Below the pieces are notes generated by a model that was not told the origin of the DNA, searched no databases, and saw nothing but the letters and a program-made list of their open reading frames with translations. Both the position numbers and the translations under genes were made by a program. A stretch of 64,000 nt of DNA from Streptomyces sp. RKAG290 (lineage in GTDB: Bacteria; Actinomycetota; Actinomycetes; Streptomycetales; Streptomycetaceae), in NCBI RefSeq assembly GCF_023701695.1, contig NZ_JAJOZC010000001.1, positions 1,302,001-1,366,000 of the forward strand, given 5' to 3'. This document shows positions 35,578 to 45,332 of the stretch, in pieces. Position 1 is the stretch's first letter. Each line of letters starts with the position of its first letter.

Positions 35578-37352
35578 TCACACGCACAGGGGGTTGGCGA
35601 TGGAGACGTAGACGGACTGGGTGTCGACGGGGCCGACGAGTTCGTCGAGGCCGTGCAGCCGGGTCAGCATGTTGGCCTTGCAGCGCAGGTGCGGGGTCTC
35701 CAGCAGATGTGCGGGCAGCGGGGATCCCAGCCCGGTGACCGAGCCCAGGAAGCGGCGGAATGCGGCAAGGAGCACCTGTTCGTCGGCGAGCTGCTGGGCA
35801 CCGAACGCTCCGATCAGTCCGAACACGTTGTTGATGCCGAGGTAGTACGCGAAGCGCTCGTCGGTGACGGCATCGGAGACGAAGGTGTCGCTGACCGATC
35901 CGATGCCGGGGAGCCTGCCCGCCAGTGCCTCGCGGTGGGACTCCCGGAAGTAGTAGCCCTGATTGTCGCGGTAGCGGCCGCCGACAGGCCATCCCTCCGC
36001 GTCGAGCATCACCAGCGTGTTCTGTTGATGTGCTTCGAGAGCGACCCCGGCGTGTGCGTCGAGCCAGAGCACCGGGTGGACGACGCGGTCGAGGTAGCGC
36101 AGGAACCACTCGGCGGCCACGGCGGTCGTGGTCCGGCCGGTGCGGGCGGCCAGGCGGCAGACGATGTCTGCCAGCCGCGAGTGCATGCCTGCCTGGTCCG
36201 GCCAGGGGCGCGGGGCGGTGAGCCCGGCGATGCAGACCGCGTCGTCGTGCCGGCCGAACGGGTTGTGGCGCAGCATGACGTCGAAGCCTGGGATGGGCTC
36301 GCCGTCCTGGGTGTCCACCGCGAGCCAGGCGGGGTCCCGGACGATGTCGAAACCGGGATGGGTCACGTGCAGGTGCGTGGCGAGTCCGCTGCGCAGCAGC
36401 CGGTGTACCTCCACCCCCCGGTGGAGTTCCTTACGGAGGTTCTCACGACGGGAGTTGGTGATGCGCAGGCCGAGGGAGAGCTTCAGCATGGTGTCGACGC
36501 CGGGCCGCTGCACGGTGCGCACCGACGAGGTGGGGTGCCAGCGGGCGCCGTAAGGTCCCAGGTCGTGCAGGAGTCCGGCATCGAGCAGCGCGGCCACTTC
36601 GGGCCGGTTGCGGAGCTCCCTGGCCTGCCAAGGGTGGAGTGGGATCGGCGCGGTGTGCTCGGGCAGACGCAGACCCTCGGCGTGGCGGGCGACGAGATCC
36701 GGCGCGGCCACCGGCCGGCCCTGATCCGTCCATGCGGAGTCGGCTGCCAGGACGGACCGGTCGACGGCCATCCAGTGGAGCGGGAAGGAGCCGTGCAACT
36801 CAGGTGAGTACAGCCGGGATTCGGAGTCGGAGAGGCCTTCGCGGCTCTTGGGAGAAGGGTGGAGCGGATGTCCGAGGAGAAGTGACTGTTCCGCGGTGAG
36901 GAAGAGATCCGCCTCGGCGTGCGGGGCGGGCCGGCGGCGTTGCCCGTCGATGAATCCGGCAGTTCGCCGTACCGAGTCGGCCACCCGGGCCACCATGTCC
37001 GCGCCCTCGTTGTGGTCGGCCTCGCGGCCCAGCAGGACGGCGACGGTGACGGCGTCGGCGGGGGCGCCTCGTCGGGTGCCTGTTCCAGGACGGGCGCTCC
37101 GAAGCGGTGCCAGCCCGTGGCGGACCAGTGGCGGACCGGGACGAGCAGAGCGGTGCCGCTCGCGGGGAGCGGGATGCGGAGGTTCTCCCCCTCCGGGCGG
37201 GGCAGGCCGCATTCGCGGACCCAGCAGCGCAGCAGGTTCTCGATGCCGGCGGCGTCCGCGGCACGGAGGGGGTCCGGGTGATCCAGGGGGTCGGCGGCCG
37301 GTGCCGGGCAGGCGGGCGTGGCGCTGGGCGCGTGCCAATGGCCGTGCGGCAC
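35578..37352 (-). pseudogene. IucA/IucC-family siderophore synthetase (first copy), frame-disrupted at 37060-37064
   Basis: The C-terminal 490 residues read from about 37060 to 35578 (VADSVRRTAGFIDGQ, HPWQARELRNRPEV, MLKLSLGLRITNSRRENL, YRDNQGYYFRESHREALAG) and are a typical synthetase. The N-terminal ~95 residues (AAGIENLLRCWVRECGLPRP, SGTALLVPVRHWSATGWHRF) lie in a different frame. The frames join at a run of five G on the + strand; one added base restores about 591 residues. The start is uncertain: the GTG at 37352 abuts a perfect AAGGAGG. It is the second gene of the operon, after the aminotransferase. A sequencing error is as likely as a true lesion, and I lean to the former. Confidence 0.8.
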
Positions 37353-37497
37353 CTCCTTCTGGCGCGGCACGGTCGTCGGCTCGACAGCGAGGTGGCCGGA
37401 TGTCCCGGCCTCACCTCGGTGGTGGCCGGAGGGAGGGCCGTCGGCCTCGGGCGCGGGGTGGAGTTCACGGCGGTCTTTCCTGTGAGGGTGTCCGGGA

Positions 37498-38877
37498 TCA
37501 GCGGATCGACCCGGTCGCGGTCCGTCGGTGCGGTGAGCGCTCCGCGGCTGCCATGGCATCGGCGAGGCGGTCGACGACCGCTGTTGCCTGTTCGTCGGTG
37601 AGCGTGAGGGGTGGTAGCAGGCGTACGACCGTGGAGTGGCGGCCGCCGAGTTCGACGATGAGGCCGCGGCGCAGGCACTCCTGCTGGACGGCAACGGCGA
37701 GAACCGGGTCCGGTGGTGCCTCGCGCCCCGCGCCCACCGGGGCGGCCTCGGGGTCGACGAGTTCCACGCCGATCATCAGGCCCCGGCCGCGGACGTCCCC
37801 GATGCATGGGTGGTCCCCCGCGAGCGCCCGCAGGCTGGCCAGCATCCGGGCGCCGAGGATCCCGGCCCGCTCGTCGAGCCGGTTCTCCCGGACGTGGGCG
37901 AGGGTGGCCGTGCCTGCCGCCATCGCGAGCTGGTTGCCGCGGAAGGTGCCGGCGTGGGCCCCGGGTTGCCAGGTGTCGAGTGCGGAGCGGTAGACGATCA
38001 CGGCGAGCGGGAGGGAGCCGCCGATGGCCTTGGAGAGGACCATCACGTCGGGAACGATCCCGCTGTGCTCGACCGCCCAGAAGGCACCGGTCCGGCCGAC
38101 GCCGGTCTGGACCTCGTCGGCGATCAGGGGGATGGACCGGGACGCGGTGATCTCCCGCATCCGGCGCATCCAGTCGTCGGGGGCCGGGTTGACCCCTCCC
38201 TCGCCCTGTACCGGTTCGAGGATCATTCCGGCCGGTGCGCGTGTCCCGCTCTTGGGATCGTCCAGGACGCTCTCGGTCCACCGTGCGGAGATCTCGGCAC
38301 CGCGCTCGCCGCCGATCCCGAAGGGGCAGCGGTAGTCCTGCGGGAAGGGGAGTCGGGTCACCCTTACGTCCTCGGCGCCGCCCGATGCCGCGAGGGCGCC
38401 TTCCGTCATGCCGTGGTAGGCGCCGGTGAAGGCGAGCAGGCCGCTGCGTCCGGTGGCGGCCCGGACCAGTTTGAACGCCGCCTCGACCGCGTCCGTACCT
38501 GCCGGTCCGCAGAACTGGATCCGGGCGTCGTCGGCGAACTCCCGCGGCAGCGTGGCGAACAGCTCCGTGGTGAAGGCGTCCTTGACCGGCGTGGCCAGGT
38601 CGAGCACGTGCAGTGGGGCACCCGAGTCGAGGACCTTCTTGATCGCTTCGAGGACGACCGGGTGGTTGTGCCCGAGAGCCAGCGTTCCGGCTCCGGACAG
38701 GCAGTCGAGATAGCGCCGCCCGTCCGCGCCCTCGATGGTCAGCCCCCGGGCCCGTACCGGCACGATCGGCAGCGACCGGGCATAGGTGCGGGCGGCCGAT
38801 TCGCGCATCGCCTGACGTCGCAGGATGCCTTCGTGCGCTTCGGGTGGTGCCGCCGGAGCTGGTTCGGTCACGGCCAC
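37498..38877 (-). CDS. Diaminobutyrate--2-oxoglutarate aminotransferase (class III, PLP)
   Basis: 459 residues from the GTG at 38877 with AGGAGG 10 nt upstream. Class III motifs: GRRYLDCLSGAGTLALGHNH, FCGPAGTDAVEAAFKLVRAA, FTGAYHGMTEGALAASGG, LIADEVQTGVGRTG and the PLP lysine in DVMVLSKAIGGSLPLAV. The family makes L-2,4-diaminobutyrate from aspartate semialdehyde; here the siderophore context points to a diamine precursor. It is the first gene of the operon. I find no DmdR/IdeR iron box upstream. Confidence 0.92.
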   Translation of the reverse strand: MAVTEPAPAAPPEAHEGILRRQAMRESAARTYARSLPIVPVRARGLTIEGADGRRYLDCLSGAGTLALGHNHPVVLEAIKKVLDSGAPLHVLDLATPVKDAFTTELFATLPREFADDARIQFCGPAGTDAVEAAFKLVRAATGRSGLLAFTGAYHGMTEGALAASGGAEDVRVTRLPFPQDYRCPFGIGGERGAEISARWTESVLDDPKSGTRAPAGMILEPVQGEGGVNPAPDDWMRRMREITASRSIPLIADEVQTGVGRTGAFWAVEHSGIVPDVMVLSKAIGGSLPLAVIVYRSALDTWQPGAHAGTFRGNQLAMAAGTATLAHVRENRLDERAGILGARMLASLRALAGDHPCIGDVRGRGLMIGVELVDPEAAPVGAGREAPPDPVLAVAVQQECLRRGLIVELGGRHSTVVRLLPPLTLTDEQATAVVDRLADAMAAAERSPHRRTATGSIR

Positions 38878-39270
38878 GGCTTTTGATCCTCCTGCTGTAA
38901 CGGTTGCGTTGCACGTCAGCACGATTCCGCAGGGACGCACTGCGGGGGTGAACGCTGTCTCTGTGTCCCCCGTACGTACCAACGACGCCGGACGCAGAGG
39001 ATCACGGGTAAATCTGAAGATCCTTGCGGAGCGGAACCATGCCCCTGCCGCGCACCGTCCACACCGGCACCGGCATAGTGGGGGACCGCGCCGGGCCTCC
39101 GGGACAACTTCCCGGCGGTCGCGGCACCTCCGGAGCGGTCCCGGTACGCCCTCGGGAACACCGGCCGGTGCGCCGCGCAGAAGTGCAGATGTTCAGAAGT
39201 GCAGTACAGAGCAGTGCAGAAGTGCAGTACAGAAGCGTTGAGTTACGAAGTCCCAGGGGGATCACCACAG
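38878..39270. other. Divergent region between siderophore operon and tandem protease genes
   Basis: 393 bp. No good match to the actinobacterial iron box TTAGGTTAGGCTAACCTAA is visible. The right part carries the CAGAAGTGCAG repeats (39178-39233). Confidence 0.55.
39178..39233 (+). repeat. CAGAAGTGCAG direct repeats upstream of the first protease gene
   Basis: CAGAAGTGCAG occurs at 39178, 39194 and 39217. The last two are extended to an exact 17-nt repeat (CAGAAGTGCAGTACAGA at 39194-39210 and 39217-39233). They lie 38-93 nt before the start codon, where an activator or promoter would be. Confidence 0.85.
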
Positions 39271-40499
39271 ATGCGACTCATTCGACCAGCGTTCACCGCA
39301 CGCCGCAGGGGGAGCGCTCGCCGCTCCCCTCCCCCGTGCTCGCCACCGCGGCGGTCGCCGCCGTTCTCGCGCTCGGCGCCACTGCCTGCGGGCCGAGCGA
39401 CGACGGTGCGAGCGCCGAGCCGAGCAGCAGTTCCACGGGCCAGACGTCGGACAACAAGATCACCGTTCCGGATGACCTGAAGGACCGGCTCAAGGAACAC
39501 GGGATCGACCTCGGCCAGTGGAAGAGCGGCGAGTGGAAGAACTGGGACAGGGACAAGTGGCTGCGTGAGGCAAAGGACTTCATCAACCCGGTCATCGCAG
39601 GCCTCTGGGACCCGGACCGGATGCGGGACGCGGACAAGCCGCCCGAGAAGCCCGTCGACAACGACATCTCGGGCGACGAGGGCGTGACCGACCCGACCCC
39701 GGCGCCGGTCCAGGCCGTCGGCGTGCGGACGCCGTTCCACGAAAACGCCGCGGAGTCCGGGAAGCTGTTCTTCGACGGCCCCGAGGGCTCCATGGTCTGT
39801 TCGGCGACCGTGGTGAAGGACCCGGCACACCCCGGCAAGTCCAACATGGTGTGGACCGCCGGTCACTGTGTCCACGCGGGCAAGAAGGGCGGCTGGTACC
39901 GCAACATCGCCTTCGTCCCGTCGTACAACGACAGCGGTCTGTCGACGGACGAGCTCCGCAACGACCCGCCCAAGGAGAAGGTCGCCCCCTACGGCGTGTG
40001 GTGGGGCGCATGGGCACAGACCTCCGAGCAGTGGATCGACCAGGGCGCCTCGGTCGGTGGCCTCGGCGCTCCGTACGACTTCGCGGTGCTGCACGTCACG
40101 CCGGAGAAGGGCTCGACCGGAAAGTCCCTTGAGGAGACGGTCGGTTCGGCGCTGCCGGTCGAGTTCAACGCCCCGGCCGTGCCCAAGATCGCCGACATGA
40201 CGGCGACCGGCTTCCCGGCCGCACCGCCGTACGACGGCCAGAAGCTGTTCCAGTGCAAGGACAAGCCGGGCCGGCTCTCGCTCACCAAGGCAGACCCGAC
40301 GATGTACCGCATCGGCTGCTCCATGACCGGCGGTTCCTCCGGTGGCGGCTGGGTCGCGGCGGGCCAGGACGGCAAGCCCGCGCTGGTCTCGAACACCTCC
40401 ATCGGCCCGGTGACGGCCGGCTGGCTGGCCGGACCGCGCCTCGGCAAGGAAGCCAAGGGCGTGTACGACTCGGTCAGCAAGAAGTACGCAGGTCAGTAG
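39271..40499 (+). CDS. Secreted trypsin/V8-like serine protease lipoprotein, tandem copy 1 (frame break at 39308-39312)
   Basis: The ATG at 39271 (MRLIRPAFTARR) follows GGGGGATCACC just as in the paralogue at 40833. The signal peptide continues in another frame (VLATAAVAAVLALGATAC) after a run of five G; one added base gives 409 residues. Without it no good start exists for the main frame. The lipobox is LGATAC. The body shares long blocks with the downstream copy: EWKNWDRDKWLREAKDFINP, catalytic His in WTAGHCVHAG, Asp in YDFAVLHV and Ser in MTGGSSGGGW. It is a probable surface protease, substrate unknown. Confidence 0.85.
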
Positions 40500-40506
40500 G
40501 GGCGGA

Positions 40507-40627
40507 TCGGCACCCGCCGACGCGCGGGTGCCGACGGGCCAGGGGCAGCTGTGCTGCCGACCGGTCAGGTACGGGGGCCGACCGGTCCGGGGGCTTCGGT
40601 GGGCTCAGCGTTCGCCGAAGCCCCCGG
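40507..40627 (+). terminator. Tandem hairpins after protease copy 1
   Basis: A 10-bp stem (40507-40516 with 40525-40534) and a 13-bp stem (40587-40599 with 40615-40627), both perfect, follow the stop at 40499. The two protease genes are therefore separate transcription units. Confidence 0.85.
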
Positions 40628-40832
40628 CCCGTCCGGACGTCACTCCTGGCCGCGCCATGACCCGCTCCTGGACCGCGGTCCGTAACCCACGGCCGTACGC
40701 CGCCCGTTGACAGGAACCCGGTTCCGGTCGTCATAGGGTGGTCCAGCATCATCACCGGCAGCCGTTCCGACCGGCATGCCACATGACACGCTCATGCCAT
40801 ATTTTTTTGAGATTTCAGGGGGAATCTTTTCC

Positions 40833-42005
40833 ATGCGATCCATACGTCCGCTGATAGCCGCCACCGGCCTCGCCGCCGCGCTGGCGCTGACAGCCACGGC
40901 CTGCGGTCCGAGTGAGGACCAGGGGGCCGACAAGCCCGCCGCCACCGAAACCGCCAACGGCGGCGGCGCCAAGGGCGGCATGCCCGCCGACCTTGCCGAC
41001 ACGCTGAAGAAGCACGGCGTCGACCCGGACAAGTGGAAGGGGGGCGAGTGGAAGAACTGGGACAAGGACAAGTGGCTGCGTGAGGCCAAGGACTTCGTCA
41101 ACCCGGTCATCGCCGGGCTGTGGAAGCCCGACCGGATGAAGTCCGCCAAGGACCCGGCCAAGACCATGTCCGCCGGAGACTTCTCCGGCGACCAGGGCGT
41201 CACCGACCCCGAGCCGAAGCCGGTCACGGCCGAGCGCGAGAAGACGCCGTACCACGACTACGCGGCCCCGGTCGGCAAGGTGTTCTTCGACTCCCCCGAG
41301 GGCCACATGGTCTGCTCGGGCACGGTCGTCAAGGACCCGAAGAACCCGGGCAAGTCCAACCTGGTGTGGACCGCCGGTCACTGTGTCCACGCCGGTTCCA
41401 AGGGCGGCTGGTACCGCAACATCGTCTTCGTGCCCGCGTACAACGACAAGGGCAAGGACGCCGCAGCCCTGGAGAACGCACAGGCCCAGGAGATCGCCCC
41501 GTACGGCGCCTACTGGGCCGACTGGGCCTCCACGTCCGGCGAGTGGCTGGCCAACGGCGGACCCACCGGCGGCGAAGGCGCCCCGTACGACTACGCGGTC
41601 CTGCACGTGAAGCCGGAGAACGGCACGAAGTCCCTCGAGGAGACCGTGGGCAACGCCCTGGCGGTCAACTTCGACGCCCCCGAGGCCAAGCAGATCAGCG
41701 CGATGGGCGCCTGGGGCTACCCGGCCGCACCGCCGTACGACGGCCTGATCATGCACAAGTGCGTCGACCGTCCCGGCCGGCTCTCCATCAGCCCCAGCAC
41801 TCCCACCATGTACCGCATCGGCTGCACCATGACCGGCGGTTCGTCCGGCGGCGGCTGGTTCAGCGAGGGCGACGACGGCAAGCTGGCGCTGGTCTCCAAC
41901 ACCTCGATCGGCCCGGTGACCTCGGGCTGGCTGGCCGGACCCCACCTGGGTGAGGGCGCCGAGCAGATCTTCACGATGATGAGCGACAAGTACGGCAGTC
42001 AGTGA
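40833..42005 (+). CDS. Secreted trypsin/V8-like serine protease lipoprotein, tandem copy 2
   Basis: 390 residues from the ATG at 40833 with GGGGGAA upstream. The signal peptide is MRSIRPLIAATGLAAALALT with lipobox TATAC, followed by an Asp/Gly/Ala linker. The catalytic His is in WTAGHCVHAG, Asp in APYDYAVLHV and Ser in MTGGSSGGGW, as in chymotrypsin-fold V8-like peptidases. It is about two-thirds identical by eye to the gene upstream, so a tandem duplication. The conserved prodomain-like stretch WKGGEWKNWDKDKWLREAKD is shared. AT-rich TTTTTTT lies just upstream of the ribosome site. Confidence 0.92.
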   Translation: MRSIRPLIAATGLAAALALTATACGPSEDQGADKPAATETANGGGAKGGMPADLADTLKKHGVDPDKWKGGEWKNWDKDKWLREAKDFVNPVIAGLWKPDRMKSAKDPAKTMSAGDFSGDQGVTDPEPKPVTAEREKTPYHDYAAPVGKVFFDSPEGHMVCSGTVVKDPKNPGKSNLVWTAGHCVHAGSKGGWYRNIVFVPAYNDKGKDAAALENAQAQEIAPYGAYWADWASTSGEWLANGGPTGGEGAPYDYAVLHVKPENGTKSLEETVGNALAVNFDAPEAKQISAMGAWGYPAAPPYDGLIMHKCVDRPGRLSISPSTPTMYRIGCTMTGGSSGGGWFSEGDDGKLALVSNTSIGPVTSGWLAGPHLGEGAEQIFTMMSDKYGSQ

Positions 42006-42023
42006 CAGCCGCACACCACTGAC

Positions 42024-42063
42024 GACCGACGGCCCGCCCCCTGAGGGGGGCGGGCCGTCGGTC
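42024..42063. terminator. Bidirectional hairpin between protease copy 2 and hflX
   Basis: Perfect 18-bp stem (42024-42041 with 42046-42063) and loop TGAG, between convergent stops at 42005 and 42084. Confidence 0.92.
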
Positions 42064-42083
42064 CGTGTGGTGCTGGGCCGGGG

Positions 42084-43604
42084 TCAGTGCACCGCCGGGA
42101 CGAACGGGGCGAGGTCCGAAGCGAGTTCCTCGTGCACCCGCGCCTTGAGCAGGGTGCCCTCCGACGTGTGCTCCTCGGAGATCACCTCACCCTCGGCGTG
42201 CACCCGGGAGACGAGTCCGCCCTGGGTGTAGGGCACGAGCGCCTCGATCTCGACCGACGGCCGCGGCAGCTCGCTGTCGATGAGTGCGAGCAGCTCATCG
42301 ATACCGGCGCCGGTCCTGGCCGACACCGCGATCGCGTGCTTCTCGATGCGCAGCAGCCGCTGCAGCACCAGCGGATCCGCAGCGTCCGCCTTGTTGATCA
42401 CCACGATTTCGGGCACGTCCAGCGCACCCACCTCACGGATCACCTCGCGTACGGCGGCGAGCTGCTCCTCCGGCACCGGGTGCGAGCCGTCCACCACATG
42501 CAGGATCAGGTCGGATTCCCCGACCTCCTCCATGGTGGAGCGGAACGCCTCGACGAGGTGGTGCGGCAGGTGCCGTACGAACCCGACGGTGTCGGCGAGC
42601 GTGTAGATCCGGCCGCTCGGCGTCTCAGCCCGGCGCACGGTCGGGTCCAGGGTGGCGAACAGCGAGTTCTCCACCAGCACACCCGCACCGGTCAGCCGGT
42701 TGAGCAGCGAGGACTTCCCGGCGTTGGTGTAGCCCGCGATGGCGACCGAGGGGACCTTGTTGCGCTTGCGCTCCTGGCGCTTGATCTCGCGGCCGGTCTT
42801 CATCTCCGCGATCTCCCGGCGCATCTTCGCCATCTTCTCGCGGATCCGGCGCCGGTCCGTCTCGATCTTGGTCTCACCGGGACCACGGGTTGCCATGCCG
42901 CCACCGCCGCTGGAACCGCCGCCGCCCATCTGACGGGACAGCGACTGACCCCAGCCGCGCAGGCGCGGCAGCATGTACTGCATCTGTGCCAGCGACACCT
43001 GCGCCTTGCCCTCGCGGGACTTGGCGTGCTGGGCGAAGATGTCGAGGATCAGGGCGGTCCTGTCGACCACCTTGACCTTGACGACGTCTTCCAGGTGGAT
43101 CAGCTGGCCGGGGCTGAGCTCACCGTCGCAGACAACGGTGTCGGCCCCGGTTTCGAGAACGATGTCGCGCAGCTCCAGAGCCTTGCCGGAACCGATGTAG
43201 GTGGCCGGGTCGGGCTTGTCGCGGCGCTGGAAGACGGCGTCGAGCACCTGGGCTCCGGCCGTTTCCGCGAGCGCTGCCAGTTCGGCGAGGGAGATCTCCG
43301 CGTCATGCACGGTCCCCGAGGTCCAGACACCGACCAGCACCACGCGCTCCAGGCGCAGCTGTCGGTATTCGACCTCGGTGACGTCCTCGAGCTCGGTGGA
43401 GAGGCCCGCCACACGCCGCAGTGCGGCACGCTCGGAGCGGTCGAGCTGTTCGCCGTCCCGCTCTCCGTCGATCTCGTGGCTCCAGGCGACGTCCTCTTCC
43501 ATCAGGGCGTCGGCCCGAAGGCTCTCGGTGAGGCTCTCGGTGACATTCTCCGTGGCGCTCTGCGCGTCCTGCGCGTCCTGGGGAAGGGAAGAAGAGGAGG
43601 TCAT
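42084..43604 (-). CDS. hflX: GTPase HflX
   Basis: 506 residues from the ATG at 43604 (TSSSSLPQDAQ) with AAGGA 5 nt upstream. The N-terminal HflX domain has ADTVVCDGELSPGQLIHLED and LAQMQYMLPRLRGWGQSLSR; a Gly/Ser loop and coiled coil follow (RREIAEMKTGREIKRQERKR). G motifs: G1 GYTNAGKSS, G3 DTVGFVRHLP, G4 NKAD, G5 SARTG. HflX binds the 50S subunit, splits stalled 70S ribosomes and protects against stress. Streptomycete copies carry an acidic N-terminal extension, as here. Confidence 0.95.
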   Translation of the reverse strand: MTSSSSLPQDAQDAQSATENVTESLTESLRADALMEEDVAWSHEIDGERDGEQLDRSERAALRRVAGLSTELEDVTEVEYRQLRLERVVLVGVWTSGTVHDAEISLAELAALAETAGAQVLDAVFQRRDKPDPATYIGSGKALELRDIVLETGADTVVCDGELSPGQLIHLEDVVKVKVVDRTALILDIFAQHAKSREGKAQVSLAQMQYMLPRLRGWGQSLSRQMGGGGSSGGGGMATRGPGETKIETDRRRIREKMAKMRREIAEMKTGREIKRQERKRNKVPSVAIAGYTNAGKSSLLNRLTGAGVLVENSLFATLDPTVRRAETPSGRIYTLADTVGFVRHLPHHLVEAFRSTMEEVGESDLILHVVDGSHPVPEEQLAAVREVIREVGALDVPEIVVINKADAADPLVLQRLLRIEKHAIAVSARTGAGIDELLALIDSELPRPSVEIEALVPYTQGGLVSRVHAEGEVISEEHTSEGTLLKARVHEELASDLAPFVPAVH

Positions 43605-43737
43605 TGGATCCTTACGTCGATAGAAGTCGGTTACAACAGTCACAACGCGTGACCTCCCCGGATGATTCCCACAGGGCGAACAGTCCGGTCCGGCCGCCGC
43701 GGCGACCCGTCGATAGTGGCATGGCTCGCCCGGCCCG

Positions 43738-45219
43738 TCACGCGGGTTTCCCGCTGTCCGCAGGGGTCGCGCTGTCTGCCGGGGCCGCGCTGCGCCAGTC
43801 CGGGTGGCCCGGCATGGGCGGCGTGCTCGCCCCGTACAGCCAGCCGTCGAAGAACGTGGTCAGGTCGCGTCCCGCCGCCTGGGACGCCAGGCGGACGAAG
43901 TCCGACGTGGCCGCGACGGAGTCGCGGTGCTTCCTCACCCAGCGCCTCTCCAGCAGGTCGAACGCGTCGTGGCCGATCTCCTGGCGCAGGGCGTACAGGA
44001 CCAGCGCGCTGCCGTCGTAGACCACCGGCCGGAACAGGCTGATCTTCTCGCCCGGGGCCGGCGGCGCCGGGCGCGCGGGCGGCCCGCCGTCGGCGCGCCA
44101 GCTGTCCGACCTGGTGTACGCGTCGCGCATCCGGCGCTCGAGCGGCCGGTCGCCGTGTTCCTCGGCGTAGCGCGCCTCGTACCAACTGGCGTGTCCCTCG
44201 TTGAGCCACACGTCCGACCAGGTCCGCGGGGAGACGCTGTCGCCGAACCACTGGTGCGCCAGCTCGTGGACCATCACCGAGTCGACGTACCACTCGGGGA
44301 AGCCGCCGTCGGTGAACAGGCGGCGCTCGAAGAGGGACAGTGTCTGGGTCTCCAGCTCGAAGCCGGTGTCGGTGTCGGCGACCAGCACGCCGTAGTTCTC
44401 GAAGGGGTAGCGGCCGACCTGCTTCTCCATCCATGCCAGCTGACCTGGCGTCTTCTTCAGCCAGCGCTCCAGCCGCTCCCGGTCCGCCGCCGGCACGACA
44501 TCGCGGACGGGCAGTCCGTGCGGCCCGGTCCGCTGCACGACCGCGGACCTGCCGATGCTGACCTGGGCCAGTTCGGTGGCCATCGGGTGTTCGGTGCGGT
44601 AGGTCCAGGTGGTCCGGTCACCATGCCGGCTCCGCCCGGTGCGCACGCCGTTGGCCACCACCGTCAGCTCCTGGGGGGCGGTGACCCGGAAGGTGAAGTA
44701 CGCCTTGTCGGCGGGGTGGTCGTTACCGGGGAAGACCCGGTGTCCGGCGTCGGCCTGGTTGGCCATGACGAGTCCGTCCGCGGTCTGCACCCAGCCGCCG
44801 CTGTTCCGCTCGCCCCGGGGATCGCTGGTGTGCCGGACGGTGATGCGCAGCGGCACCCCGGCCGGGAGCCGGCCCGGCGTCTCCACGATCAGGTCCTCGT
44901 CCTCGACGGCGAAGTCGGCGCGCAGGCCGTTGACTTGGACGGAGCGCACGGTGCCCCGGGTGAAGTCGAGGTTGATCCGGTCCAGCGGCTCGGTCGTCCG
45001 CGCTTCGATCGTGGTGACGGCCTCCAGCGGCTCGCTGTTGCGGCCCGGGTAGTCGAGGCCGATGTCGTACGCGAGTACGTCGTATCCGGGGTTGCCGAGA
45101 TGCGGGAAGAGCGGGTCACCGATGCCGAGCGGCACCGGTGCGGGCAGGGTGGCGGCGACGAGGGAGGCCGATGCGGTGGCCAGCAGAGCGGCCCGCAGAC
45201 GGCGGGAGAGGAACGGCAT
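43738..45219 (-). CDS. Secreted M1-family metallopeptidase (aminopeptidase N-like)
   Basis: 493 residues, ATG at 45219. The signal peptide is MPFLSRRLRAALLATASASL followed by VAATLPAPVP. The N-terminal beta domain (YDVLAYDIGLDYPGRNSEPL) precedes the catalytic domain. The zinc site is HELAHQWFG plus the distal Glu in WLNEGHASWYE. GAMEN appears degenerate (DTGFELETQTLSLF). It is shorter than classical M1 enzymes because it lacks the C-terminal helical domain, a form common in Streptomyces. It is likely an extracellular aminopeptidase. It follows the rsh gene by 113 bp. Confidence 0.93.
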   Translation of the reverse strand: MPFLSRRLRAALLATASASLVAATLPAPVPLGIGDPLFPHLGNPGYDVLAYDIGLDYPGRNSEPLEAVTTIEARTTEPLDRINLDFTRGTVRSVQVNGLRADFAVEDEDLIVETPGRLPAGVPLRITVRHTSDPRGERNSGGWVQTADGLVMANQADAGHRVFPGNDHPADKAYFTFRVTAPQELTVVANGVRTGRSRHGDRTTWTYRTEHPMATELAQVSIGRSAVVQRTGPHGLPVRDVVPAADRERLERWLKKTPGQLAWMEKQVGRYPFENYGVLVADTDTGFELETQTLSLFERRLFTDGGFPEWYVDSVMVHELAHQWFGDSVSPRTWSDVWLNEGHASWYEARYAEEHGDRPLERRMRDAYTRSDSWRADGGPPARPAPPAPGEKISLFRPVVYDGSALVLYALRQEIGHDAFDLLERRWVRKHRDSVAATSDFVRLASQAAGRDLTTFFDGWLYGASTPPMPGHPDWRSAAPADSATPADSGKPA

Positions 45220-45332
45220 GGACTACGGCTACCAGCGCCGCCCCCGCCGTTCCGGGACGGCGCGCGCCGCGCCACTCGAACGAGATCCGTGGTGGCGGAT
45301 TGCGCGGGCCGGGCCGCCGGGCCGGCCGGTTA

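Noticed and set aside
38878..39000. Iron box (DmdR/IdeR site) for the siderophore operon
   Set aside because: No sequence close to TTAGGTTAGGCTAACCTAA was found.
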